Source: Pyropia yezoensis
Taxonomy: Eukaryota > Rhodophyta > Bangiophyceae > Bangiales > Bangiaceae
DNA: 64,000 bases
Reading direction: 5' to 3'
Assembly: GCA_009829735.1 (NCBI GenBank)
Contig: CM020620.1
Location: forward strand, 5,846,593 to 5,910,592
Below are positions 20,901-31,155 of this stretch, in pieces. The notes under the pieces are model-generated. The model was not told the origin of the DNA. It worked only from the letters and a program-made list of their open reading frames with translations, and did not search any database. Both the position numbers and the translations under genes were made by a program. Numbering within the stretch: the first letter of the stretch is position 1; every line of letters starts with the position of its first letter.

Positions 20901-23900
20901 TCACACACGCAGCCGCGGGTCGACACCCCCCCCGCCCGGCCCCCCCCGCGCTGCGGGTCCCGGCGGGGGGGCGCCCCCGCCGGCGGGCGGCCGCAGCGCC
21001 CGTCCCCGGGGGGTCACTGCCAGCCGCCGCGGCGGGAGCGCCGACGATGGCGCCGCCGCGGGGGTCGCGGGGGTGGGGGGAGAGGTGGCTGCCGCGGCTG
21101 CTGCTGCTGCGGCGGTGGCTGCTGCTGCCGCCGACCCTGCCGCCGCGGTGCCCCCCACAGACGAGGCGGGGGGGGAGCCGCCGCCCCCGTCGGGGCTGCC
21201 ACGGCCGCCGCCCCGCGTGGAGATGGTGGTGGCGGCGGTCGGGGGGTGTCCCCCTCCGCCCCCCGGGGGCGTGCTGCCGCCACCGCTGCCGCCGCCGCCG
21301 CCGCCGCCGCACCGGGCGGCTGGTGGAGAGAGGCGCATCGTAGACGAGACACCCGCCGGCCGCCCCCCCCCCCCACCCCCCCCCGCCACCGCCGCTGACG
21401 CGGCCGCAATGGCCGCTGCGGCCGACACGACCACCTCCCGCTTGGCGGCGAGCAGCAACGCGGCGCGGGCGGCAAAGTCGGCCGCCCCCACCCGCCCGGA
21501 GGCCACGTCGGCGAGGAGCGCCGCCTCGGCCGCCGCCCGGTCGGCGAGGGAGCGCATGTGCGCCCGGTACGCGCCAACGGTAACGGCCAACTGGGCAGGC
21601 GTCGCGGGGTCGGCCAGGATGCGGTCCACCCCCGCCGCCGTGTCGGCATCACCGACCCCACCGCCGGGGGGGGAAGAGGGCAGCGGCGTCGCCCGCGCCG
21701 CGGCTGTGGTGGCGGCCGCGGCCGCCGCGGCCGCCGGCGTGGCCGCCATGGCCCCGCCGCCAGAAGAGAAGGGGCTCCCGGCGGTGCTGGCAATCGCCGA
21801 CTTGGAGCGCCCCCCAATGAGCGACGCGGGCGCCAGCGTCGCGCGGCGTTTGAGCGCCGCTGGCCGCCCCGCCGCGGCGGGTGGCAGCCCCCGCCCCGCG
21901 CCGGCAGCGGCGCCCCCTCCTCCGCCGCCCACGCCCGCGGCGGTGGCGGCCGTCGGCGCCGCGTGTGCGGAGGCGCCGGTGGTGCCACCACCCGCCAGGG
22001 AGGGGCGACGGAGCCCCCGCGGGGCGGGAGTGGCGGCGGCGGTGGCAGCGGTGGCTGCGGCGGCGGCGGCGGCGGTAGCAGCGACAGCCGCGGCGGCGCG
22101 GCCGCGGCCCGTGCCCGCCGACGCGCCGAGGCTGCCGCTGCTCTTGGAGTTGCCGCCTCCGGCGAGCGACCGCCGTGGGTGCGTCCGTGGCGGCACTGCC
22201 GCCGACGGTTGTCCATTGGCATGACCATTGGCCGCCCCGCCACCCGCACCGGCGGAAGAGGTGGTCCGCGGCGCTGCCGCGGCCGGGGCGCTCCGCGGCG
22301 CCGCGACGGCTGAGACGCTGCGAGGCGCGGGGGCACCGGCAGAGGCACCAGCACCAGCGGCGGTGGCGGGCGGCGCGCCTGTCGTCGCCCCTCCCCCACC
22401 GCCGCCTCCTCCCCCCCCTCCCCGGGCGGTGGCAAACGGTAGTACCCCTCCCCCATTCAACGCGCGGACCTCTGTCTTCTCGCCAGCCCCAAACCGCACG
22501 CGGTCCGCGTACCGGAGGGTATTAAGGCACTGCTCCACGCCCCCGTCGCCAGGTCCTACGGCGGCAATCATGACCGTCCGGCAGCAGGCGCCCGTAAAGG
22601 CCTCCTTGAGCACGTGCGTCAGGCGGGAGCCCCGGAACGGCGTATGCTCCGCCCCCGTGTCAAGCGCGCGGATGCACTCTTTGAGGGCGAGAAGGCTCTT
22701 GTTGATTTCCGCCCCTTCCCGGCGGGTGGCCAAGTCGTTGGCCGCCGTGTCACTGCCCCGCTCCGATCCGGCAAGGTCGATGAGGGAGAGGCGGCCAACC
22801 AGCTCGCCAGCGCCAGCAAAGGGGTCCCCGGCGGCGCCACCCGCCATGGCTGCCGCGCCGCTACCGCCGCCCGGCACGTCACCCGCCCCCGCCGCGCCCG
22901 CCAACCCCGCCGCGTCCCCGTACGGATCGTCCGCCACAATCGCAGCGGCGGCTGCGGCGGCGGCCGCCGCCTCGGCCGCCTCGGCCACATCATCGGCCGC
23001 TTCGGCAGCGTCGTCCTCGGCGTCCAGGTCAGCCCCGGGCGGCGGACGCCGGATCTCCAGCTGAAAGACCGCGTGCGAGCGGCTGCTATCATCATTGGCG
23101 CCCGTCACCCGCCGCGACCGCGCGGCGCCCGCGGCGGCCAGAGCAGCATGCACCGCAGCGCGGCCGCGGCAACGGCGAGCCGACAGCCCCACCAGCCGCA
23201 CCGCCCCCGCCCCGTCTTCGCGGCAAGCCAGGCGCTTGCGGTCAGCGAGGAGGTCCTGGATGAGCTGGCCATACATCTCGGAAAAAGAGATCCACACCTG
23301 CCAGCCCGCGGTGCGGTCGCCCTTGCCTGGACCGGCGGCGGCGGCGCTGCCGTCGCCGGCCGCCTCCCGCCGTCGCCGCCGCCGTCGCCGTGCCGCCCGG
23401 TCTGCATCGAGGCGCGCAAACACCGCGTCCACCGCCCGCCCATACAGCCCTGGGTCCTCCTCCCCCCCCTGCAGCGTCCATGTCTTACCGGCCCCCGTCG
23501 CGCCAAACGCAAACAGCGTGCCATTGCCGCCCGCAAAGACGGCTTCCACCAGCGGCGCCGCGGCGGCCCCGTAGACGTCCCCGTTGCGGGCAGTCTCGCC
23601 CAGGACGGCGTCGTAGCCAAAGCTATGGACGGTCACGTACTTGGACAGGTCGAGCCGGGATCGGAGCTCGTGGACGCGCAGGCCCGCAGGGGGGTCCACC
23701 CGGAGGATGTCGCGCTCGCCGCGGGCGGCCTCTCGTTCCGATAATGGGCGCTTCCGCACCACCACCCGCACGCGGGGGCCGGGTGGCAGCGTGGGGGGGG
23801 GGGACTCTGGCTCGTCATCGCCCGAATCGCTCGGCGACGCCGCCCCGCCATCCGCACCATCAGCCCCGTCCATACCGCCGTCCGCAACAGCCTTGGCGGC

Positions 23901-25001
23901 GCCAACCGCCGCGGGTGGGTACGCTTCGTCCCCCGCAGCGGGGGCGACAGGGTCAAACACCACCTCGGGTAACCCCACCGACCTGCTGCTGTGCGCAACG
24001 GGCGCCGCCACTGCCGCCACCGTTGGCGGCGGCGCCGTGGCAGCCATTGGCGGCGGTGGCGGCGGCGTTGGCACCTCTGCGTCAGCCGACGGGCCGTCGG
24101 CTACGGCGGCCGATGCCACCGGTGGCGCGCCGTTGGCGCCCGACCCCGCTGCCGTTGGCACCGCGTCCTCGGCCGCCGCGGCTGCGGCGGCGGCCGCCGC
24201 GGCCGCTGCCGCCGTCCGGCTGCTCCGCTTCTTGGACGACGTGCCCGGGGTGGAGGTGGCCTTTTTGGACCGCCGCTTGCGGCGCCCGCCATCGGCGGGC
24301 GGGTCCCCGCCGGTGGACGAGTCAGGGGTGGTGGTGGCCCCAGACGGGAAGTCTGCAGACTGCGACGACGACGCGGGTGACAAGGTCGGTCCGCTGGTAG
24401 CCCCACCCGCCGGCGCCGCCGTTGCCGTCGCCGTCGCAGTCATCGTTTCCGCTGCCGACGGCGGCGGCGTCGCCGAGCGGGTGCTCTTGCGCCGCCGCGC
24501 GGGCGTCGCGGGCAGCGCGTCGGCGTGGCCGCCCCCCCCCCCCCCCCCCCAGTCGGCCGACCCGGTCGACGGCGACGGCGACGCCCCGTCTGGGGTGCCC
24601 CCCCCCGCCGCCGCCCGCCGCTGGGAGCGGGTCCGCACCCCCCGGGCGGCCGGCGGGGCGGGAGGCGGCAGCGTCGCCGCCGCCCCTTCCGCCCCCCGCA
24701 CCGTCGCTGACGCAGGGGCAGCAGCGGCGGTGGTGGTGGCGGCGGTGGTGGTGGCGGCGGTGGCGGTGGTGGTGGTGGCGGTCAACGCCGCCGCCGCCGC
24801 GGTGGGCGACTCGCCGCGCCGTGCGCGCGGGGAGATGGTGCGGGCGATGGAGGCGAGGACGCCCCGCGCACGGGACGGGGTGCCCGCCGCTGCCGCGTCG
24901 GTGGTGGGGGAGCCGTCGCGCCCGCCATAGTCGCTGCCGCCGCCGCCGCCACCGCCGCCGCCGGCCGGCGGCGGCGGCGACGCGCCAGAGGAGGAGGCCA
25001 T
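20901..25001 (-). CDS. Kinesin-13-like microtubule motor with large head insert
   Basis: A 1,366-residue intronless gene; the ATG complementary to 24999-25001 is preferred over an upstream in-frame ATG in a polyproline tract. The head spans about residues 409-835. It starts RVRVVVRKRPLSEREAARGE, then KYVTVHSFGYDAVLGE, the P-loop GATGAGKT (usual form GQTGSGKT), switch I NDDSSRSHAVF and switch II DLAGSERG. INKSLLALKECIRALD, HTPFRGSRLTHVLKEAF and LNTLRYADRV follow. VVVRKRPL and the LKECIRALD..HTPFRGS block are typical of kinesin-13, which depolymerises microtubule ends in spindles and cilia. Between switch I and switch II there are about 90 residues of Ala/Gly/Asp, far more than the short loop usually present. 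The N-terminal 400 residues are low-complexity and basic or acidic. The C-terminal 500 are mainly Ala/Gly/Pro with one non-repetitive helical segment, ILADPATPAQLAVTVGAYRA. Confidence 0.9.
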   Translation of the reverse strand: MASSSGASPPPPAGGGGGGGGGSDYGGRDGSPTTDAAAAGTPSRARGVLASIARTISPRARRGESPTAAAAALTATTTTATAATTTAATTTAAAAPASATVRGAEGAAATLPPPAPPAARGVRTRSQRRAAAGGGTPDGASPSPSTGSADWGGGGGGGHADALPATPARRRKSTRSATPPPSAAETMTATATATAAPAGGATSGPTLSPASSSQSADFPSGATTTPDSSTGGDPPADGGRRKRRSKKATSTPGTSSKKRSSRTAAAAAAAAAAAAAAEDAVPTAAGSGANGAPPVASAAVADGPSADAEVPTPPPPPPMAATAPPPTVAAVAAPVAHSSRSVGLPEVVFDPVAPAAGDEAYPPAAVGAAKAVADGGMDGADGADGGAASPSDSGDDEPESPPPTLPPGPRVRVVVRKRPLSEREAARGERDILRVDPPAGLRVHELRSRLDLSKYVTVHSFGYDAVLGETARNGDVYGAAAAPLVEAVFAGGNGTLFAFGATGAGKTWTLQGGEEDPGLYGRAVDAVFARLDADRAARRRRRRRREAAGDGSAAAAGPGKGDRTAGWQVWISFSEMYGQLIQDLLADRKRLACREDGAGAVRLVGLSARRCRGRAAVHAALAAAGAARSRRVTGANDDSSRSHAVFQLEIRRPPPGADLDAEDDAAEAADDVAEAAEAAAAAAAAAAIVADDPYGDAAGLAGAAGAGDVPGGGSGAAAMAGGAAGDPFAGAGELVGRLSLIDLAGSERGSDTAANDLATRREGAEINKSLLALKECIRALDTGAEHTPFRGSRLTHVLKEAFTGACCRTVMIAAVGPGDGGVEQCLNTLRYADRVRFGAGEKTEVRALNGGGVLPFATARGGGGGGGGGGGATTGAPPATAAGAGASAGAPAPRSVSAVAAPRSAPAAAAPRTTSSAGAGGGAANGHANGQPSAAVPPRTHPRRSLAGGGNSKSSGSLGASAGTGRGRAAAAVAATAAAAAAATAATAAATPAPRGLRRPSLAGGGTTGASAHAAPTAATAAGVGGGGGGAAAGAGRGLPPAAAGRPAALKRRATLAPASLIGGRSKSAIASTAGSPFSSGGGAMAATPAAAAAAAATTAAARATPLPSSPPGGGVGDADTAAGVDRILADPATPAQLAVTVGAYRAHMRSLADRAAAEAALLADVASGRVGAADFAARAALLLAAKREVVVSAAAAIAAASAAVAGGGGGGGRPAGVSSTMRLSPPAARCGGGGGGGSGGGSTPPGGGGGHPPTAATTISTRGGGRGSPDGGGGSPPASSVGGTAAAGSAAAAATAAAAAAAAATSPPTPATPAAAPSSALPPRRLAVTPRGRALRPPAGGGAPPPGPAARGGPGGGGVDPRLRV

Positions 25002-25071
25002 GGGGTGAGGTGATGGCCACGCTGGGGGGGGGGGGGGGGGGGGGGGGGGGCGGGAAGAAGCGGCAGCGGTG

Positions 25072-25123
<52 letters not shown>

Positions 25124-27350
25124 GCCGTGGCCGTGGCAATGACGACAGCGGCGGCGGTCGGCCCGGCCGGGCGCGGGCGGCCGGCAGCGGGGGGGGAAAC
25201 GGCCCACCCGTGCCGCTCCACACCGTTCCCGCCCCCTGGCGGGCACCCCCCCCCCCCCCCGCCCCCGCCCCCGCCCCCGCCCCCGCCCCCGCCCCCGCCG
25301 CCGCCCTCGCCGCCGCCCCCGCCGCCGCCCCCGCCGCCGCCCCCGCACCCCGCCGCCGCCTCGTCCCGTCCCCGCCTTGCGTGCCGGTCGTCCCCTCGCT
25401 CCTTTACGGCCGCGAGACAAGGGCACGACCCGCGGGGGAGCGGTACGTACAAGCAAGGACGACGGTGGGGGGAAGAGCGGCGCAAGTGCGGATGGGAAGG
25501 GGTTGGGGGGAAGGGCAACGCAAGACGTGAGGGGGGGGGGGGGCGGGGGGGGGGGGATGGATGGGATGGGGTGGGGTGGGGGGGGGGGGGGGAGGGGAAG
25601 CGGCGTTGGTCGGACGGGGCACGACGGGGGACACGCGCGTGTGTGGGGGACGGTAGGCGGTGGAGGTGGGGAGAGCGATTGTTGGGGTGGGTGGGGGGGG
25701 GGGGGGGAGGGGAGGGGGGAGGACGTGGCTGTTGAGAGGGGGGCAGTGATGAGGGATAAGGGGGGGGGGGGGGGGGACAAGGTGAGGGGGGACGACGATG
25801 GCCGTCGGCCAGTCCCGGCGGAGGGAGGGGTGGGAAAGGGCGAGGGTGCGCCCGCACGTCGCGTGCGCCCACGCCGAGCGCGGGGGGGGAGGGGGGGGGG
25901 GGGGGGCAAAACCGCGTCGCGCGCTCCCCGCGGCGCCGCGTGCGCCGCCGCCGCCGGGCGGGGCCCGCCGCGCCCGTGGCGGGGGTGCCGGCAGGCAGCC
26001 ACGGGGGCTGGGTGGTGGCTGGGGGGGGGTCGGTCGGTCGGTCGGTCGGTCGGTCGGTCGGTCGTCCAAAACAAACACCGCCCCCCCCCCCCCCGCCCCC
26101 ACCCCCCCCCCCAGCCGCCGCGCGTCCCCTCTGACCCCACCCCCCCAGCCGCCGCGCGTCCCCTCTGAAAGGGGGTGTGGCGGGGGGGGGGGGGGGGGGG
26201 GGGCACAGCGCAAACTGTTTGTGAGGGAGGGAGGGGCGGGGAGGGGGCCCCCTCCCACACACCCCCCCCGGGGGGGGGTGTGTGTGTGGGGGTGGGGAAG
26301 GAGCAGCGGCACGCACTGCGGTGGCGGCTGCGTGGGGAGGTATCCCCTGGCAGGGCGCCCCCCCCCCCGCCGCCCCCCCCGCTGGGCCCAATCGGGGCCA
26401 CACGCGGAGCTGGGGGTGGGGGGGGGGGGGGGGTGGGGGGGGAGTGGCCAGGTGGGGGGGGCGGCGGCGGGACCCACCCACCGTCTTTGAAATTTAAATC
26501 GTGGGAGGGGGGGGGGGGACGCGCAGCGGGTGCCACCCCCCGCCCCCGCGACCGTCTCCCGCGCTGGGAGGGCTTCCTTCCCCCTCCCCCCCCCCCCCCC
26601 CCCCCCCTTTCCCCCTCCGCACGCCGCCGCGTCTTTTGTCCGTGCCCCTCTTTTCCCTACAACCTATGGACCACCAAACCCACCACCACCACCGCCCGCC
26701 CTGTTGTCGCGGCGCAGCGCGCTACAGGCCCCCGCGGCGGTGGCGGTACAGTACAGACGGTACCGGCGGCGGCGCGACACCCGCGCCCTCCTCCCCGCGT
26801 GGCGGGGAGATTCCGGGGGCGGGGAGAAGGGGGGGGGGGTGGGGGGTGTGTGTGCCAAGGCAGGGGGAGCAAGGGGGGGGGAGGGTGGGGGGGGGGGGGG
26901 TTAGGGATCCCCCATCCCCGCCGCGGGCGCCCTACCCCGCCGCCGGGGCGTGCGGCACCAGAGCAGCGACGGCGGCAGCGGCAACGGCGCTCCCCACCAC
27001 CTGCTTTCCCCCCCCCCCCCCCCAACCCCCAACCCCAACCGCAACCCCGCCTCTCTCCCCTCCCCGCCCGCACCCGACCATGGGCGCACGACTACCACCC
27101 CGTTGCGCGCCGTGGTCGTCGGTGGCGGGTGGCGGTGTCGGTGGCAGCGGCGGTGGCGGTAGGGGCGGTGGTGGTGGGGGTGGCGGTGGGGGTGGGGGGG
27201 GGGTGGGGGGGGGGGGGGTGGGGGTGGGGGTGGGGGGGGGGGGGGGGTGGCGTGTCGGCGGTGGGGGGTGGGGGTGGCAGGCGGCGGCGGTTGGGCGTGC
27301 CCCTTGGAACGAACGACAGGCGGGGGGGGGGGGGAGGGCGGCGGCTCCGC

Positions 27351-27396
<46 letters not shown>

Positions 27397-27406
27397 GGCG
27401 GCGGTG

Positions 27407-27445
<39 letters not shown>

Positions 27446-27773
27446 GCGGTGGCAGTGGCGGCGGCGGCGTGGCACGGCGGTGGCCGCGTCGGTGGCGGGG
27501 ACGGTGGCGGGCGGCGGCAACGCCCGCCGGTCAGGTAGGCGGCAGCCACCTACCATCGGCCATTCATGGCGCGACGCCGGTGGGGGCGTGGAGCGACAGC
27601 CACCCCCCTTGTATACCCCCTCCGCACCGCCCTCCGCACCGCCCTCCGCGCCGCCGCCGCCCCGCCGCCGTCTCTGCGGCCTTCAGCAAGGAAGGGCGGT
27701 GGGGGTTCTGCCGCTGTGGCCGCGGCCACCTCCCCCCCCCCCCGCCCCCCCTGCCGCCCCCTACTCTGGGTCC
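25002..27773. other. G-run-rich spacer with homopolymers and microsatellites
   Basis: Nearly 2.8 kb between the 5' end of the kinesin gene and the 3' end of the phytol-kinase-like gene. Most of 25500-27500 carries runs of 5-25 G on the plus strand; several sections are instead C-rich (for example 25248-25340, 26080-26115 and 26585-26610). A GGC-repeat tract is at 25075-25120, and a second at 27355-27470. A 27-bp segment containing CAGCCGCCGCGCGTCCCCTC is tandemly duplicated near 26110-26168. Frames here are open only because of composition, and none encodes a recognisable domain. Confidence 0.6.
26029..26064. repeat. (GGTC)n microsatellite
   Basis: About nine uninterrupted tetranucleotide units, reading GTCGGTCGGTCG in phase, flanked by a G9 run and then AT-containing sequence. 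Confidence 0.9.
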
Positions 27774-28664
27774 CTAGAGCAGCGCCCACCCCAGGAGCCC
27801 CCCCACCGCCGGCACCGTCAGGTTGTCATCCAGGCCGCCCACCACCCCCGCCGCCTCGACCGCCGCGCAGACGACGCCAATGGCGGCAACGGTGCCCCCC
27901 CCCCCGGGGCCGTGGCCCAGCCACGCGCGGCCGGCCATGGTCGCCACCCAGCCGCCCACCACAAACGCGGCGCTGCCAATGGCCGTCTTGCCGCCGCCGT
28001 CGCCGCCGCCGCCGCCGCCGCCGCCCTTGCCGCCGCCGCGGCCGCCCGGCCCCGGCACCCCCCGCGGCCGCGCGGAGGGGGCCTTTTGGCGGCCGCCACG
28101 GCCGCCGCCGCGGGCGGCCGCGACGGCGCGGGCGACGCGGCGCCACTCGGTGCCGCCCCCCCAGGTGCGGCCAACCACCTCGGCGAGGCCGTCCCCCCCC
28201 CCCAGCATGGCCAGCGCCACCAGCCCGCCGTGCCCCCCCCGCCAGCTCCCCACCGTCACGGCGCCAAGGACGGCGGTGTAGGCGAGCGGCCCCCCCGCCG
28301 CTTCCGCCACCGCCCCGCTGCGGCTGACCGCCGCCGCCAGGCGGGCGCCCCGCCCGCCGCGGGCGGCAACGACCAGCACCGCCGCCACCGCCGCGGGGAT
28401 GGCCGCCGCCGCCAGCCGCGCGCCGGGGGCGGCGCTGTAGGCGGGCCAGGTGGCCACAAACGCGGGGGCGGCGGCCAGGTGCAGCGCCTTGCGCGCGGCG
28501 GTGCGGGGGAGGAGGCCCCGCCGGGCGGCGGTGGCCAAGAGCGCCAGGCCGACGGCGACAATGGCCACGCTGCCAGCCGCCAGGGCCACGTCCTGAGGCG
28601 CCGGGGCCAACGCCGCCAGGGGGGGGACCGAGGAGAGGGACCAGGGGATGGGGAGGGAATCCAT
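27774..28664 (-). CDS. Phytol kinase / dolichol kinase-family membrane protein (VTE5-like)
   Basis: A 296-residue polytopic membrane protein starting at the ATG complementary to 28662-28664 (MDSLPIPWSL). Hydrophobic segments include VALAAGSVAIVAVGLALLAT, the A-rich stretch ending AAVLVVAA, and GSAAFVVGGWVATMAG. Family landmarks are RKALHLAAAPAFVATWP, then VSRSGAVAEAAGGPLAYTAV, and LGGGDGLAEVVGRTWGGG. The last corresponds to the GDG..A..GR motif of CTP-dependent polyprenol kinases, and GGLDDNLTVPAVGG closes the protein. VTE5 phosphorylates phytol released from chlorophyll for tocopherol synthesis. Related VTE6 acts on phytyl phosphate, and dolichol kinase is a more distant relative. The assignment to phytol rather than another prenol rests on overall resemblance only. 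An internal Gly/Arg-rich loop of about 50 residues separates the GDG motif from the last membrane segments. Confidence 0.8.
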   Translation of the reverse strand: MDSLPIPWSLSSVPPLAALAPAPQDVALAAGSVAIVAVGLALLATAARRGLLPRTAARKALHLAAAPAFVATWPAYSAAPGARLAAAAIPAAVAAVLVVAARGGRGARLAAAVSRSGAVAEAAGGPLAYTAVLGAVTVGSWRGGHGGLVALAMLGGGDGLAEVVGRTWGGGTEWRRVARAVAAARGGGRGGRQKAPSARPRGVPGPGGRGGGKGGGGGGGGDGGGKTAIGSAAFVVGGWVATMAGRAWLGHGPGGGGTVAAIGVVCAAVEAAGVVGGLDDNLTVPAVGGLLGWALL

Positions 28665-30300
28665 GAGTGCTGGAGGAGGGGTGCAGGGGGTGGGGGGGAT
28701 GGGCGCTTGAGGCGGGGTGCAGGGTGAAAAAGCAACGAAGGGGGGGGGGGAGAGGGGGGGAATGAAAAGGGCACCGTGCAGAGGAAGAAAGCGACAGGCG
28801 TCGATGGTGTGGGGGGAAGATGGCTGGGGTGGTTGCGGAGGTGACGGTCGCCACGCTCCTCGAGCTGCCGGGCCACCTCGCAGAATCGCGTATCGCGACT
28901 CTGCCTCCACGGTCTCTGGCAGAGGGTCCGAGATTGTGGACACGGGGCAACAGAGTGTTTCGCGCGGGGCGAAGCTGCGACTGCCTGAGCCCGATCAACG
29001 AGCCATGATTTCAAGACATTGGTATTGTTATTGCAGTTCTCCCAATTTTGACCCATGTGGACAAGAGCAAGAGCAAACTGTGTTTGACCAATGATATGAC
29101 TCAGATTCTGCCTCTCTGGCCAATGACTGCTCTGCATGAGGGTCCGTCGTTGTACGAACAGTGTGATCGGGGGTTCTCTCGGGATTTCCGACCACTTCGA
29201 GGGCAGAACAAGCACCGGCTGAGCTGTTCAGAGATGACCTGAGATAAAGGGCCAACCGGCGAGATCCGATGAAAAAACAAGAGTGTTTTGACCAACCAGC
29301 GTTCGTTGCGAGAGTAGTTGTGGCCATATCCAATCATCAGATTCTTCCGACCGACGTGTTGCAGCACGCCATTGGTAAACCCTCTGCTGCGAGCATGCGA
29401 TTGGCCCTTGCTCTTGTACACTTGCTCTTGCTCTTGTCCACATGGGACAAAATTCGGAAAAATGCAATATTACTGTACAAATGCCTGACTGTTTTGATCT
29501 TGACGCAGCCTCAGCGGCAAGTGATGGTGCAACTACGCCAAGCGCTCCAGCACCATCGTCACGGTCCTCACCGTGAATGAACCACGCCCTCGGCGGCATG
29601 TTAGTCGTTGTAGTAGTACTGGCAAGAAGGCAGCCGACGCTGCCAGCTCTTTGCCACCCCCACCGGAGGTGGAGCCCCACTAGGCGACCACCCGTCGGCT
29701 TCTCGGCAGCAGCTGGCGTCCATTAGCATTGCCGCGCTCATCAGCGCACGACTGCAGCCGCTACTCGGCCGACCCGACCGCCTTCGCCGCGGCCGTTGGG
29801 GTCATCCACGCCGACGAGCTCAGGTTCTGCTCAGCCACACGGTGAATAGCGTACCATAGCAGCGCCCAGCGATGTGTAGGTCAGGCAAACGCTCACAGAC
29901 CCACTCCCCGCGGGGGCGATCCCACTTAACCGTGGCCGTTTCGACCGCACCGAGTAGGCGGCAACGCCATTCCGTTCATGCACGCCGCAAAGGCGGCGCC
30001 TTGACAGCGACGCCCATAACCGGCTCCTGCGACGACGACGCGCCATCGTCCTCCGGTCAGCTGAAAGAGTAATTCGACTACGAATTTTAGAATGCAGTAC
30101 AGTCTTGTACGGATCGCATGGGGGGGTGTCAGCGAGTCTCGCTGCCTGCTGCCACGTCTGCTGCACAGTTTGCGAAGGCGATAGAGCAGTCCCACCTCGG
30201 CCGACGCCTTCCTGGCCTCAACCCCCCCCTCCCCACCCTCCTCTTCCCCTCCCTCCCCCCTCTTTGTGGCTACGGGTGAGGCCCGCGCCCTCTTTTTCTC
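28665..30300. other. Spacer containing a TIR element
   Basis: About 1.6 kb between the phytol-kinase-like gene (its 5' side) and GRASP. 28980-29560 is AT-richer and contains the terminal-inverted-repeat element. An imperfect hairpin with GCAGAATCGCG facing CGCGACTCTGC lies at about 28878-28903. No gene is supported. Confidence 0.45.
29017..29483. mobile_element. Short non-coding TIR element (MITE-like)
   Basis: The two ends of this 467-bp segment are inverted copies of each other over about 60 bp. At 29052-29076 the left arm contains a perfect 25-bp match to the right arm at 29422-29446, including CCCATGTGGACAAGAGCAAG. The outer arms match imperfectly (CATTGGTA facing TACAAATG, and AATTTTG on both arms). 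The interior holds no recognisable transposase and is AT-richer than the flanks. This structure is that of a miniature inverted-repeat DNA transposon. No clear target-site duplication was found, so the family cannot be named. Confidence 0.65.
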
Positions 30301-31155
30301 ATGGGTTCTGCGGAGAGTGTCGACCGTGGCAGCGCCAGCGGCGATGACGCCGCCCACGACAGCGACGCCCCCGACGGCGGCGCACAGGTGGTGTCTACTG
30401 AGTCCCTGTGGGGCTTTCGCGTCATGAAGGTGTTTGCTGGCTCCCCAGCGGCCCGGTCTGGCCTCGCGCCGTTTGACGACTTTATTCTTGCTGTGGACGG
30501 GGTGTTGGCAGTTCCGACAGCGCCGCCAAGCGGCGCTAGCAGGGGAGGGGCAGGGGGTGCCTCCCCCACGCTTCGCGGCGGCGGCGGCGGCGGCGGCGGC
30601 CATGTCGGCGGCGGTGGCGGCGGCGGTAGTGGTGGTAGCGGTGGCGGTGGTGGCGACGGTCCATCTCTGGGTGCTCTCTTGTCGGCCGCCCGTGGGCGTC
30701 CCGTCTCCCTCCTGGTCTGGTCCTGCATCGACGCGGCGGAGCGGGAGGTGGCGCTCACGCCTGCCCCCTACGCAGGCCCCGGTCTCCTCGGCGCAGCAGT
30801 CCGCCATGAGCCACTTGCGGGCGCCACAGACGGCGCGTGGCACGTGCTCGACGTCCTACCCGGCTCCCCAGCTGATGAGGCTGGCCTGTGCCCCGGGGAT
30901 GACTGGGTGGTAGGCACCGCGGCAGCGGTGTTCCGCCACGAAGCGGAATTTGGCGCCGTCCTCGGCGACGCCGCCGCCGTGGGGGGCGTCGCGAGCCTGA
31001 TGGTCTACTCGGCCGTGACGGGCCGGGTGCGGGGGGTGGAGGTGTCGACGGGGGGGTCGTGGGAGGGGGGTGGGGTGCTCGGCGCTGAGACCGCCAACGG
31101 GCTGCTGCACGCCATCCCACGGCGGGAGGGGGCTGGGAGGGGAGGGGGGGTGTAG
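30301..31155 (+). CDS. GRASP (Golgi reassembly-stacking protein) homologue
   Basis: A 284-residue protein beginning MGSAES, where Gly2 and Ser6 fit an N-myristoylation signal as in animal GRASP55/65. Two tandem PDZ-like GRASP domains are visible. The first has GFRVMKVFAGSPAARSGLAP, then FDDFILAVDGVLAV and PVSLLVWS. The second opens GPGLLGAAVRHEPLAGA, then WHVLDVLPGSPADEAGLCPG, DDWVVGTA, and the closing LGAETANGLLHAIPRR. These align in order with LLGVSIRFCSF...WHVLEV..NSPAA and GYGYLHRIP of animal GRASPs. A glycine-rich insert of about 45 residues interrupts the first domain. The Ser/Pro-rich tail of the animal proteins is absent. GRASPs tether Golgi cisternae and take part in unconventional secretion. 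Land plants lack the family, which argues for an algal source. Confidence 0.93.
   Translation: MGSAESVDRGSASGDDAAHDSDAPDGGAQVVSTESLWGFRVMKVFAGSPAARSGLAPFDDFILAVDGVLAVPTAPPSGASRGGAGGASPTLRGGGGGGGGHVGGGGGGGSGGSGGGGGDGPSLGALLSAARGRPVSLLVWSCIDAAEREVALTPAPYAGPGLLGAAVRHEPLAGATDGAWHVLDVLPGSPADEAGLCPGDDWVVGTAAAVFRHEAEFGAVLGDAAAVGGVASLMVYSAVTGRVRGVEVSTGGSWEGGGVLGAETANGLLHAIPRREGAGRGGGV

Noticed and set aside
26175-28727. 850-codon plus-strand frame through the G-rich spacer and across the phytol-kinase gene
   Set aside because: Composition-driven (Gly/Arg/Pro only), no domain, and antisense to a recognised gene.
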